This document shows, piece after piece, positions 16,210 through 24,000 of a stretch of DNA of 64,000 bases. Origin of the DNA: Aureimonas mangrovi. GTDB lineage: Bacteria > Pseudomonadota > Alphaproteobacteria > Rhizobiales > Rhizobiaceae. The stretch lies in the NCBI RefSeq assembly GCF_014058705.1, contig NZ_CP059692.1, forward strand, positions 1,927,001 to 1,991,000, read 5' to 3'. The notes beneath the pieces are model-generated. The model was not told where the DNA came from, made no database searches, and worked only from the letters and a program-made list of their open reading frames with translations. Both the position numbers and the translations under genes were made by a program. How positions within the stretch are numbered: the first letter of the stretch is position 1; every line of letters begins with the position of its first letter.

Positions 16210-16603
16210 GCGGATTCCATTCTGGATGCGTGCCGTTCTCTTACGAACACCAGCCGGTTTCCGCTAGGTCGGCAACGATAGATTTCCTGCGGAGGTAAAG
16301 AAGAACCCGCCGTCTCTAGGGAGACGACGGGCTTGGAAGGGAGGGAACTTGCGTGGCTTGTGGTAATGAACCACTGCGGAGGCGATTGGTTCCTATCGTC
16401 CGGTTTCAGCCAGTCACTGCTTCCAGAGCGTCGTGCGATCCTAAACTGATCGGCCAGCCTCGCACCAGTATCCTTCTGCAAACTTACGTCATCGTCGGAT
16501 TGTTCGCCCGACTGCCTCCCAAGGCTGACGTCGCCCGTGGTCCAACTCCTCCTGCGACGTGATCGGCTTGCGTCCTGTGGGCCGAAGAGTATGAGGTGGA
16601 TAA
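16210..16603. other. Intergenic region between response regulator and BLUF gene, with one strong hairpin
   Basis: 394 bp with no credible gene. It must hold the divergent promoters of both neighbours. At 16306-16331 the sequence CCCGCCGTCTC-TAGG-GAGACGACGGG forms an 11-bp stem with one mismatch. Read leftward, the hairpin is followed by a T-rich stretch (TTCTTCTTT), as in a weak intrinsic terminator. It lies about 100 bp upstream of the response-regulator start. Confidence 0.4.
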
Positions 16604-16942
16604 ATGTCCGCCCTTCTCCTGATCCGTCTGACGTACTCCTCAAGCCTCCGCCCGACCGTGACCCCGGACGAAATCGACGAGATCGTGCGACGGTCGGACG
16701 TCAGCAATCGTCAGTTGGGAATCTCCGGAATGCTGGCCCTCGACGGTGGTCGCGTTTGCCAAATCCTGGAGGGCGCCGAAGCGGGGGTTCAGTCTCTTTA
16801 CAGGCGGATCGAACGCGACAAGCGGCATGAAGGCGTAGTCGTCATCGACCAGCGGCCGATCAAGTCCCGCGCGTTCGCATCGTGGGGAATGACGCGGCGA
16901 TCAATGGCCGATGCTGCGATGGTCGCTCTCGCAGCGGACTGA
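16604..16942 (+). CDS. BLUF-domain blue-light photoreceptor
   Basis: 112 residues consisting of one BLUF (sensor of blue light using FAD) domain. All the flavin-site residues are present: Tyr in IRLTYSSS (about residue 10), Asn in SNRQLGISGML, Gln in RVCQILEGAE, and Trp/Met in FASWGMTR. DKRHEGVVVIDQRPIKSRAF is the usual DxRH segment. There is no fused output domain, so it is of the short PixD/BlrB kind, which act through partner proteins. Start ATG 16604 follows a GAGGTGG site. The response regulator 394 bp away, transcribed divergently, is a possible but unproven partner. Carriage within prophage boundaries is unusual. Confidence 0.87.
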   Translation: MSALLLIRLTYSSSLRPTVTPDEIDEIVRRSDVSNRQLGISGMLALDGGRVCQILEGAEAGVQSLYRRIERDKRHEGVVVIDQRPIKSRAFASWGMTRRSMADAAMVALAAD

Positions 16943-16955
16943 TAGGAGAGCAGGA

Positions 16956-17297
16956 TTACGACGCCTGAGCGCAATCGCGCCGGCGTCCAACTTCATCCAT
17001 CAAACGTCCACGCGTCTCAGATACCGATGCTCGATCCGCTTCAACGAGAACGGACCAAACGGTCGATGCCGACCTAGAGTTGATCTCTGCCTTATTGCCG
17101 TCAGAGGTTCGTTTCCATCTGTCGCATTCGTCGACCATCACCAACAGAGAAAGCTCGTCGAGCGAAGACAGGTCGTTGATCTGCACGTCGACGACCGCGT
17201 GAGGGAGATGGGAACGATGTGGCACTTCTTCGTCCGAGCTGATCTGCGCTGGGACCATAAAGCGGGGGCACATTCTTGGGTTCCGACCGCTGAGCAA
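16956..17297 (-). CDS. Doubtful hypothetical protein at the cargo/phage junction
   Basis: An open frame of up to 113 residues fills the 368-bp gap between the BLUF gene and the first phage gene. The middle (AVVDVQINDLSSLDELSLLVMVDECDRW) looks protein-like, the ends less so, and there is no clear ribosome-binding site. If it is not a gene, this gap is empty. I found no third attachment-site copy here. Confidence 0.3.
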   Translation of the reverse strand: MLSGRNPRMCPRFMVPAQISSDEEVPHRSHLPHAVVDVQINDLSSLDELSLLVMVDECDRWKRTSDGNKAEINSRSASTVWSVLVEADRASVSETRGRLMDEVGRRRDCAQAS

Positions 17298-17310
17298 TAT
17301 AGTGACGCCG

Positions 17311-17904
17311 TCAGGGTTGGGGCGGCCCCGCTACCCCGCGCCGAGCCTCGAGGCGGTCTATGCGATCCCGCATGTCCATCATCGCATCGCGCGCGCCGTA
17401 GATTCCGGCCTGCTGCGCTTTGATCTCGTCGAGCTGTCGCTGCTTCTCGCGAAGCTGCTCGTCGTAGGAGAGGAAGACGCGATCGAGTTCGTCGCGCGGG
17501 ACCAGGCGTGTTTCGACGCTATCGACGCGAGCGTTGGCGTTGCCGAACTTTTCGTTGTTCTCGGTGCGCGAGACGATCCGGTTGTTCTCGTAGGTCGCCT
17601 TGAACTCGTTGAACGAAGAGACCCCGAGCGTGCCGGCTCGCAACTCGATGATGTCGCGGTCAAGTCGCATCTGGGCCTGCTGGATCGGCATGTACGCCAT
17701 GCCGCCGATGACGACGACGATCGTCACCATGACGCCTAGGCCGGTGAAGATGATGCCCCACTGCGGCTTACCGCGCTCGTCGAGTTTCGTGATCAACGAA
17801 GACAGCTGCCCGCTAATCCCTTGGACCGACTGCTCGAGCCCGGAGACACGTTGCGATAGGGCGGCGAAGCGTGCCTCTTCCGAATACCCGTTGCCGTTCG
17901 ACAT
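17311..17904 (-). CDS. Phage membrane-anchored coiled-coil protein of the lysis end
   Basis: 197 residues from ATG 17904 (MSNGNGYSEEARFAALSQRV), preceded by GGAGG. It has an N-terminal coiled coil (about 10-45), one transmembrane segment (WGIIFTGLGVMVTIVVVIGGMAYM, about 50-73) and a long charged C-terminal coiled coil ending in a Pro-rich tail. It is the last gene of the leftward late operon, after endolysin and putative holin. The architecture would fit an inner-membrane spanin-like or other lysis accessory protein, but there is no sequence proof. Confidence 0.65.
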   Translation of the reverse strand: MSNGNGYSEEARFAALSQRVSGLEQSVQGISGQLSSLITKLDERGKPQWGIIFTGLGVMVTIVVVIGGMAYMPIQQAQMRLDRDIIELRAGTLGVSSFNEFKATYENNRIVSRTENNEKFGNANARVDSVETRLVPRDELDRVFLSYDEQLREKQRQLDEIKAQQAGIYGARDAMMDMRDRIDRLEARRGVAGPPQP

Positions 17905-17934
17905 CCCGGCCTCCATTCCCTTATCCGGCATTGG

Positions 17935-18126
17935 TCAATCGGCGTTTCGCGGAGCGATGTAGACCGCCAGGAAGCCGATGGCAGCGTAGGTCGCGTTGGC
18001 CACGATGACGCCCCACCACGGCATTGCCGCGGTCTGCTCGGTGGTCATTGCAATCATGCCGACGTTGCCGGTCATCATGCCGGCGATGGCGCCAGCGATA
18101 CCCTTCGATACGGTTCCGATGTTCAT
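17935..18126 (-). CDS. Putative holin (two membrane helices)
   Basis: 63 residues: Gly/Ala-rich first hydrophobic segment (VSKGIAGAIAGMMTGNVGMIAM) and a second (WWGVIVANATYAAIGFLAVYIA) ending in a short charged tail. Its start ATG 18126 overlaps the endolysin stop by ATGA. Size, topology and position directly after the endolysin make a class II-type holin likely; the function is inferred from context. Confidence 0.62.
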   Translation of the reverse strand: MNIGTVSKGIAGAIAGMMTGNVGMIAMTTEQTAAMPWWGVIVANATYAAIGFLAVYIAPRNAD

Positions 18127-19103
18127 GCTCGCTCCTCCAGGGCCGCGCGCAGCCGGGCGGTGTCCGCCTCGATCCGCGCCAAAATGTCGAAAGGGGTCTC
18201 TGCCTCTCCTCCCGCCGCAGGAGCGTCGTCCCGTTCCGGCCAGTTCTCGCGCTCGCCGCCGGGCGCGACGTCGGCCGTCTCCAGTGCTTTCGTCAGCACG
18301 GCGCGCGTGGCTGGCCCCACGACGCCGTCGGCCTTCACGCCGAACTTGCGCTGCGCGTCCTGCACCGCCTTGACCGTCTTTGGCCCGAAGCGGCCGTCCA
18401 CCGGGCCGGCGTCGAAGCCGAGCGCGAGGAGATCGGCCTGCAAAGCGCGGATGGCCTCGCCCTTCGAACCGGAACGCAGGATGGCGGATGCAACGAGATC
18501 CATGACCTCTCCTCCCGAATGCTTAGCGAAAGCGGTGGCGAGCTTGGTGTGATAGGCATTCCTGGCGTAGCCCGGCCCGTTGTAGCGTCGGGCAAAGGCG
18601 TGCCAGTCCTGCCGGCGCATCGCAGCGTCGAGGCCCCATGCGGCGATCAGCCGGCACATGCCCTCAAGCTGCTCGCGCTCGCCGGCCATGAAGGCTTCGA
18701 CCATCACCCGCGGGCCGGAAAAGCCCGTGTCGGCGTGGTTGGAACCGAGGATCTGCGGCAGGCCCCACGAGCACGCCTTCAGCCCGGCCGGGAAGTCGAT
18801 CTCGATGGCGCGAGCGAGCCGGGCGTACTGCGCGTTGGACCCGGCCGGATACGGTTTCGCTCCCCATCTCGCGTAGGCAAGCCCCTCACGCACCGCCTGA
18901 TCGCGTCTCGCCCCGGCGCCGAGCTCGGCGTAGAAGCGATGTGGTTCGAAGAGTATGATGGGCCGGCGCAGGGCGTCGAAGCCCGAGCCTCGCGCCTCCA
19001 CCTCCATCACCGCGAGCAGCGCGGCCGTCGGTACGTTGATCAGGCGCGCAGCAGCGCCGACGTCGCCTTGGGCAAGGCGGCGCCCTGTGCCGATGAAGTT
19101 CAT
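18123..19103 (-). CDS. Phage endolysin: N-acetylmuramidase (DUF3380) with peptidoglycan-binding domain
   Basis: Cuts peptidoglycan for host lysis. About 326 residues. The N-terminal domain (residues ~10-190) has the N-acetylmuramidase signature LLAVMEVEARGSGFD with the likely catalytic Glu, RPIILFEPHRFY, and SWGLPQILGSNH. A PG_binding_1 repeat follows (~215-270: IRALQADLLALGFDAGPVDG, FGPKTVKAVQDAQR). No signal peptide is present, so it needs a holin, which fits the next gene. The start is ATG 19103 (MNFIGTGRRL); GTG at 19115 is an alternative. It sits downstream of an intrinsic terminator at 19367-19389. Confidence 0.87.
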   Translation of the reverse strand: MNFIGTGRRLAQGDVGAAARLINVPTAALLAVMEVEARGSGFDALRRPIILFEPHRFYAELGAGARRDQAVREGLAYARWGAKPYPAGSNAQYARLARAIEIDFPAGLKACSWGLPQILGSNHADTGFSGPRVMVEAFMAGEREQLEGMCRLIAAWGLDAAMRRQDWHAFARRYNGPGYARNAYHTKLATAFAKHSGGEVMDLVASAILRSGSKGEAIRALQADLLALGFDAGPVDGRFGPKTVKAVQDAQRKFGVKADGVVGPATRAVLTKALETADVAPGGERENWPERDDAPAAGGEAETPFDILARIEADTARLRAALEERA

Positions 19104-19150
19104 CGGTCCATCCACTTCTTTTCGTTGGAGATGCGCTACATCGCTCGAAG

Positions 19151-19363
19151 GTGCGTTCGTTGGGGGAGAGCGCTTTGCGAGACAACTTCACGGGTGAGAA
19201 GCGCGGGCGGTTTTCGCCGACGCGGCTGATGGTCGTCGGCATCATCCTTGCCGTTTTGGCGGGCAAGCTCGGGGCGATGGTGTTCGACCCGGATCACGAG
19301 TGGACACATGCGGTGGCCAAGAACATCAGCGACATCTGGGACGACGTTCCGCCGAGCGGCTGA
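19151..19363 (+). CDS. Small membrane protein on the opposite strand of the late operon
   Basis: 70 residues, with one transmembrane segment (LMVVGIILAVLAGKLGAMVF) after a basic N-terminus, then a His/Trp-containing tail (EWTHAVAKNISDIWDDVPPSG). The start is probably GTG 19151. It is one of only two rightward genes within the leftward phage cluster and is divergent from the endolysin, with a leftward terminator touching its 3' side. This is moron-like placement. Function unknown. Confidence 0.45.
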   Translation: MRSLGESALRDNFTGEKRGRFSPTRLMVVGIILAVLAGKLGAMVFDPDHEWTHAVAKNISDIWDDVPPSG

Positions 19364-19366
19364 TAT

Positions 19367-19389
19367 GAAAAAGGCGCCTCGCGGGCGCC
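19367..19389 (-). terminator. Intrinsic terminator after the tail-fibre genes
   Basis: On the minus strand, GGCGCC-CGCGA-GGCGCC is followed by TTTTT. It lies 29 bp past the stop of the gene ending at 19418 and before the lysis genes. Lysis would need read-through or its own promoter. Confidence 0.75.
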
Positions 19390-19417
19390 GGTGTCGGTCA
19401 GGTTGTGGGCGCGGCCG

Positions 19418-19852
19418 TCAGGCGGTCGGATGATCCGGGAAGAAGCCCTTCCCGACCTCCTCGCCGAAGACGTGGACGAACAGCGCCTGAACCGTCGGCC
19501 AGGCGTCATCGGTGCTGGTGAAGGTCGAGCCGTTGTTCCAGGTCACACGCTGACGGGCCGGCGCCGGGGGGAAGCGCTCGTCCCAGAGTTCGAACTGCTC
19601 GTCGGTGAAGCTGTTGATGACGGCCATGCGCTCGCGCACATGCGGCTGGACAGGTTCAGGGTCCGGCAGCATGTCGTCCGTCAGCGGCGGGATGTCGCCC
19701 TCGGCGATCCGCGCCTCGACCAGCTCGCGCAGCTCTGCCGGCGCGTAGGGATCGTCCGATCGGTAGGTGTAGCGGACAATGTCGCCGCCCTCCACCAGTC
19801 GGACGCGCAGGACGTGGTAGTCGTCGTGGGCGTAGATCTCGAGCAGTTCCAT
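19418..19852 (-). CDS. Hypothetical phage protein downstream of the tail fibre
   Basis: 144 residues from ATG 19852 (MELLEIYAHDDYHVLRVRLVEGGDIVRYTYRSDD). The start shares one base with the fibre stop (TGATG), so it is coupled to it. Beta-rich first third, then INSFTDEQFELWDERF and a Trp/Phe-rich end. Small genes in this position often encode fibre-assembly chaperones or fibre-tip proteins, but I see no recognisable domain. Confidence 0.6.
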   Translation of the reverse strand: MELLEIYAHDDYHVLRVRLVEGGDIVRYTYRSDDPYAPAELRELVEARIAEGDIPPLTDDMLPDPEPVQPHVRERMAVINSFTDEQFELWDERFPPAPARQRVTWNNGSTFTSTDDAWPTVQALFVHVFGEEVGKGFFPDHPTA

Positions 19853-21006
19853 CAGGCGATCCTCTGGCAGAGATAGAGCGGATTGGCGTTGTTGCTGGAG
19901 AGGAACCCGGTGATACCGAGGACCACCCATGTCCCGGCAAGCGGGGTCGGCCCGTTCACGTTGAAGTAGCCAGTCGCTCCAGAGATACCCATCGAAATGT
20001 ATTGCCGAATGGATAGGCCTCCTGGCCCATAGAGCGCCGTGACAACCGTGCCGATGGGGTAGTTGGTCAGGCTCGGATTGTTGGAGCCTTCCGGCAGGGG
20101 CATCTTCGCATCGACTTCCGTCTTGAAGGGAATGGCGAAGAAGGTCTGATCCACGCGGACGTAGTTCCGCGCCCCATCGAAATGGAGCGCCAGCCGCCCA
20201 CCGGTCGTGTCAACGACAGGCGTGTAGCCGAGGCGGCGCTGGAGGTAATAGAGACCATTGTCAGAGCGGCGCCGGAAGTACGGAAGGTCCGGGTTATCGC
20301 CAGCAAAGCCAGCGACACCGATCCCGTCGCCGGTCACCCTAGACGCTGGATCGAAGTTGCCCTCGTGCCAGATGGATTTTTCGCCGGTATCGGTGGCAAG
20401 GACGTAGGTCGCGCCTGTCCAGTAGAGATAGCGAGTATCGGCATCGTTCAGAAAGATGACGCCAGTGCCATTTACGCGCGCCGCGCGCACGTCTCCAGCC
20501 AGCACCTTGCCGCGCTCAGTGTTGATGCCGCCCCCGGCGAGGATTCGGAATAGCGATGCGCCGCTGTTGTTGTCGGCCAGGACGAGATCGCCATTCGCCC
20601 CAAGTGACCAGCGGGACGTCTTGACGCCGGGTCGGTGAAAAATGAGCGACACCGTGCCGTCGTTCACGATGGTGATGCTGTTCGCAACGCTGAGCGCGCC
20701 GGTCAGCGCACCCCCTGCCAGTTTCAAGAACCCACCAGTCACCCAGTCGAACAGCTTCTTGAGCGTGTTGCGCTCTTCGTCCACGCCTCCGCGGATGTTG
20801 CTCTCAGCCTGGACGGCGCGCTCGCTGGCAAGCCCCGCCTTCTCGTCGGCGGTCGCTGCAGCCACTCGCGTCGTCGTCAGACCGTCCGCAATGTTCGCGA
20901 GCTCGTCATCCATCTTCTCGGCGGAGATGAAATGATCGGGCGGGCCGGCATTGCGGTCCCGCGTGAAATTCTGGTTGCGGATGAAGTTCCAGCCCTGAAA
21001 CGGCAT
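19852..21006 (-). CDS. Putative tail fibre / receptor-binding protein
   Basis: 384 residues. The N-terminus (MPFQGWNFIRNQNFTRDRNAG, SAEKMDDELANIADGL) is followed by a coiled-coil-like stretch and a long Gly/Thr/Asn-rich beta region with repeated short strands (VSLIFHRPGVKTSRWSLGANGDLVLADN, IFLNDADTRYLYWTG, KSIWHEGNFDPASRV). That is the composition of trimeric fibre shafts, and WHEGNF is a common fibre motif. It lies after the injection genes and before lysis, as expected for a podovirus fibre. No lyase motif recognised. Confidence 0.7.
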   Translation of the reverse strand: MPFQGWNFIRNQNFTRDRNAGPPDHFISAEKMDDELANIADGLTTTRVAAATADEKAGLASERAVQAESNIRGGVDEERNTLKKLFDWVTGGFLKLAGGALTGALSVANSITIVNDGTVSLIFHRPGVKTSRWSLGANGDLVLADNNSGASLFRILAGGGINTERGKVLAGDVRAARVNGTGVIFLNDADTRYLYWTGATYVLATDTGEKSIWHEGNFDPASRVTGDGIGVAGFAGDNPDLPYFRRRSDNGLYYLQRRLGYTPVVDTTGGRLALHFDGARNYVRVDQTFFAIPFKTEVDAKMPLPEGSNNPSLTNYPIGTVVTALYGPGGLSIRQYISMGISGATGYFNVNGPTPLAGTWVVLGITGFLSSNNANPLYLCQRIA

Positions 21007-21019
21007 GGCATACCCTCAT

Positions 21020-21043
21020 GAAAAAGCCCGCTCGGAGCGGGCT
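21020..21043 (-). terminator. Intrinsic terminator between injection and fibre genes
   Basis: On the minus strand, AGCCCGCT-CCG-AGCGGGCT runs straight into TTTTTC, 26 bp after the stop of the 1264-residue gene and 14 bp before the fibre start. It lowers or conditions fibre expression. Confidence 0.75.
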
Positions 21044-21068
21044 GGAATGTCGTTCAGGGTGGTGAGGC

Positions 21069-24000
21069 TCACCGCCCCATCATCGCGTCAGCGAGAGGAT
21101 CGCGCTGCGCAGGCGGCAAGGGCGTGACGGTGATCTGCGGCATGGTCGGCGCAGTCGGTCGCCGATCATCGTTGCTGCCTGACGCGATGGCCGCGGACGA
21201 CAGCGCCGTCTTGGCGTAGCGCCGCGCGAGCGACCGGAACATGGCTTCCTCACGCGCCGAATTGTTCGCCGGCACCTTCGACAGGAGCATCCGCGCCCGG
21301 TTGGGGTTGAGGAGCGCGTCCTGCACCAGATCTTCGACTTGGGCGATGCCGTTCTGCCGAAGCGCCCCGACGAGCGCAGCTGCGCCAGCGCCGAGCGCTG
21401 CGCCGCCTCCCCCGCCAACACCGAAGCCCGCCAGGGCGCCGCCCGACGCCATGCCGGCGGTTGCCAGCTTGCCGAGGATCGTGGTCGCGCTGTCGCCGGA
21501 CGTGACGGCCAAGGCGTCCTGCACCGTATTCGACTGACCGGGGATGCGCACCGCGCTCAGCGAGCGATTGGCACGCTGAAGGTCGGCGGCGATCGCCTCG
21601 AGGGTCGACACCTCATCGGCAGAGAACACCGTGCGGAGCGCGTTGCGGTTCTGGCGGACGAAGGTCTGCATCTGATCGGCGCTGATCAGCGTGCGCCCGC
21701 TCGTGGCGGCCTCCGTGTTCGAGACGAGACGCTGCGACAGGAATTCGGCAGTCGCCTTGCGTAGCCCCTGCATGGCCTGCTCGTCCTTGCCGATCGCACG
21801 CCGGAGCGCGCCGAGCTGCTGCACGCTGTCCTGGCGCCCGAAGAGGCCACCGACGATCCGCGCGATATCCTGCGGGTCTTCGGCGCCGACAAGACGCCCG
21901 ACGGCGCCCTTCTGCGCGTCGTCCAGAGCGGCTTTCCGGGCAGCGGCATATTCGGCCACCGTCGCCGACGTGCGCGCCGCGTCCTGCACCCGGATGTCGA
22001 GATCCGGGAAGGCTCGTAGGGCGTCGGCATAGCCACGGCGCCAGCGCTCGACCTTCGCGGGGTCGAACGTGCCGTCGTCGTTCATGGCCGCCTTGCGCAG
22101 CGTATCGATCGCATAGCCCTCGATCGCGGCCATCGTCCGCTTTGCGTTCGGCCCGGTCGCCTCGCGCAGCCGCTGCATGCGCTCGAAGCCGCTGGAGCCC
22201 GGCACGAAGATGCGGGCGGCAACGCGCGCGCTTTCCGTGGTGTAGGCGGCGTGATCGGCCGAGCGCGCGAGAAGCGGCTTGATCTGGCGGTTGTCGAAGA
22301 TGTTGGCTCGGTTGCGCGTCGCCTCTGTCGCACGGTCGAGCCGGTCTTTCGCTGCTCCGTCGAATGCCCTATATTCAAAAGTAGCCGGCGAGGCGGAGGA
22401 TGCGTCCGTCTGTCGTAAGGCGTCGGAGCGGAGTGTCGTACCTCCGGCGCGCCGGCTCTTCTCTCCCGGATCGAACGCCGTAAGCAGCCAAGTCTTCTGC
22501 TGCCCGTCGTATTCGAGGCGGACTCCGGCCTTCGTTCGATCACTCTCGAGCTGAACCCGGTTTCCGCTCGCCTTCACCACGCGCATTTCAGCGAGGCGCT
22601 GCGGGAGGTCATCGAGCACTTCGGGATGGAACTGGGCGATCTTTGCAAGCCCGGCGCCGTCGCTGCGGCCGCTCCCAGCGTGTCCCCATACGAGGTCGAT
22701 CGGCCCAATTTCAGGATGAGACAACGCGCCTCGAACATCGCCGGTCTGCGCCTGCGTCAGCCAGGCGACGGCATCGTCGTAGCGTCCCTGAAGGCCATCG
22801 ACTGAAGGGCCAAGCGGCCCATCGTTCGCGACAATTCGAGCACCGGTTGGAAGCGCCGGGAGCGAGCCTACAGCTCTCGCGGTGTCTCCTCGCGGCGCAC
22901 TTCCACCAGGAACGCCCGATAGTCGCGGATCGCCTGAAGCTTGTGGCGCGCCTCGAGCGCCGCCGCCTCCTCCAGCATTTTGAAGGTCGCCTCGAAGTCC
23001 GCCTCCTCCATCACGTCGAAGAGGTATCGCATCGCCCCCAGGAACTGCCCCTCCAGCCGCTCCTGTCGAAGCCATTCCGGCTCTTCCTTCGGAGGCGACG
23101 CCGGCTCGACCGGATGCGGCTCCGAGAGTGGCGCCGGCTCCTCCAGCATCTTGCGATAGTCCCGGATCGCCCTGAGCGTATCGAGGTCCGAGCGGTCCTT
23201 CGCCTTCTGCTCTAAGAACGCCAGCAATGCTGGCACGTCCGCCGGGTGAACCCCCGCCAACGCTCGAACTACCGCCAGTGCCGGTCGCCGCCTGTTGAGC
23301 AGAATTCAGACCCTCAATATCACGCTGTATCGCTGCAGCGATCGTATCTTCACGCCGCATCTGCCCATCGGCAACCATCTGCTCTTCGACGAGTGCACGG
23401 CGTTCAGCGGCTTTCTCAAGGTCGCTTTCGATAGCACCCCGCAGACGAGACAGTCGACCCCATGCCTGATCGCCACCGTGCGAACGCTCATAAGCCATCG
23501 CCTCGCTGACGCGCGAGCGAAGTGCAGCCAGCTCCCGAAAGCTCATGACGTCGCTGTAGCGTTCGACGACGCTGTAGATTGCTGCCTCCTCGCCACCCGG
23601 TCGACGTGCCGAGGCGGGCAAGTCGGCCATAATCGCCGTCCGTGCCGCGCGAGTGTCCTGCGGCGGCAGAGCGAAGGTGCCGTCGGGATCGACCGCGGCC
23701 CACAGCCGGCGCTCCTTTTCCTTCGTGAGGTCGCGGCGACGCTGCAGGGTATCGCGGATCTGGTCGCCCGCATCCTCGGCGCGCACCGACTGGCCGAGCT
23801 GCTGGTTGCGGCCGCGTGCGACGTCGCGGGCAAGGTCGAGGTCGGAGGCGGTATCGCGGTCGATGTCGGCCAGACGCTGGCGCAGCGCGCGCGTGACCGC
23901 CTCGGAAGAACCGGACGGCTGGATCGCGTCCATCGCCTCACGGCGCGCGGCGTTCTGATCGGCCCGGCGTTGCTGGAATGCAGCCGGGTCGCGAGACTGC

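Noticed and set aside
16943-17310. A hidden attachment site separating cargo from phage genes
   Set aside because: I looked for pieces of the tRNA-Lys 3' half and found none convincing.
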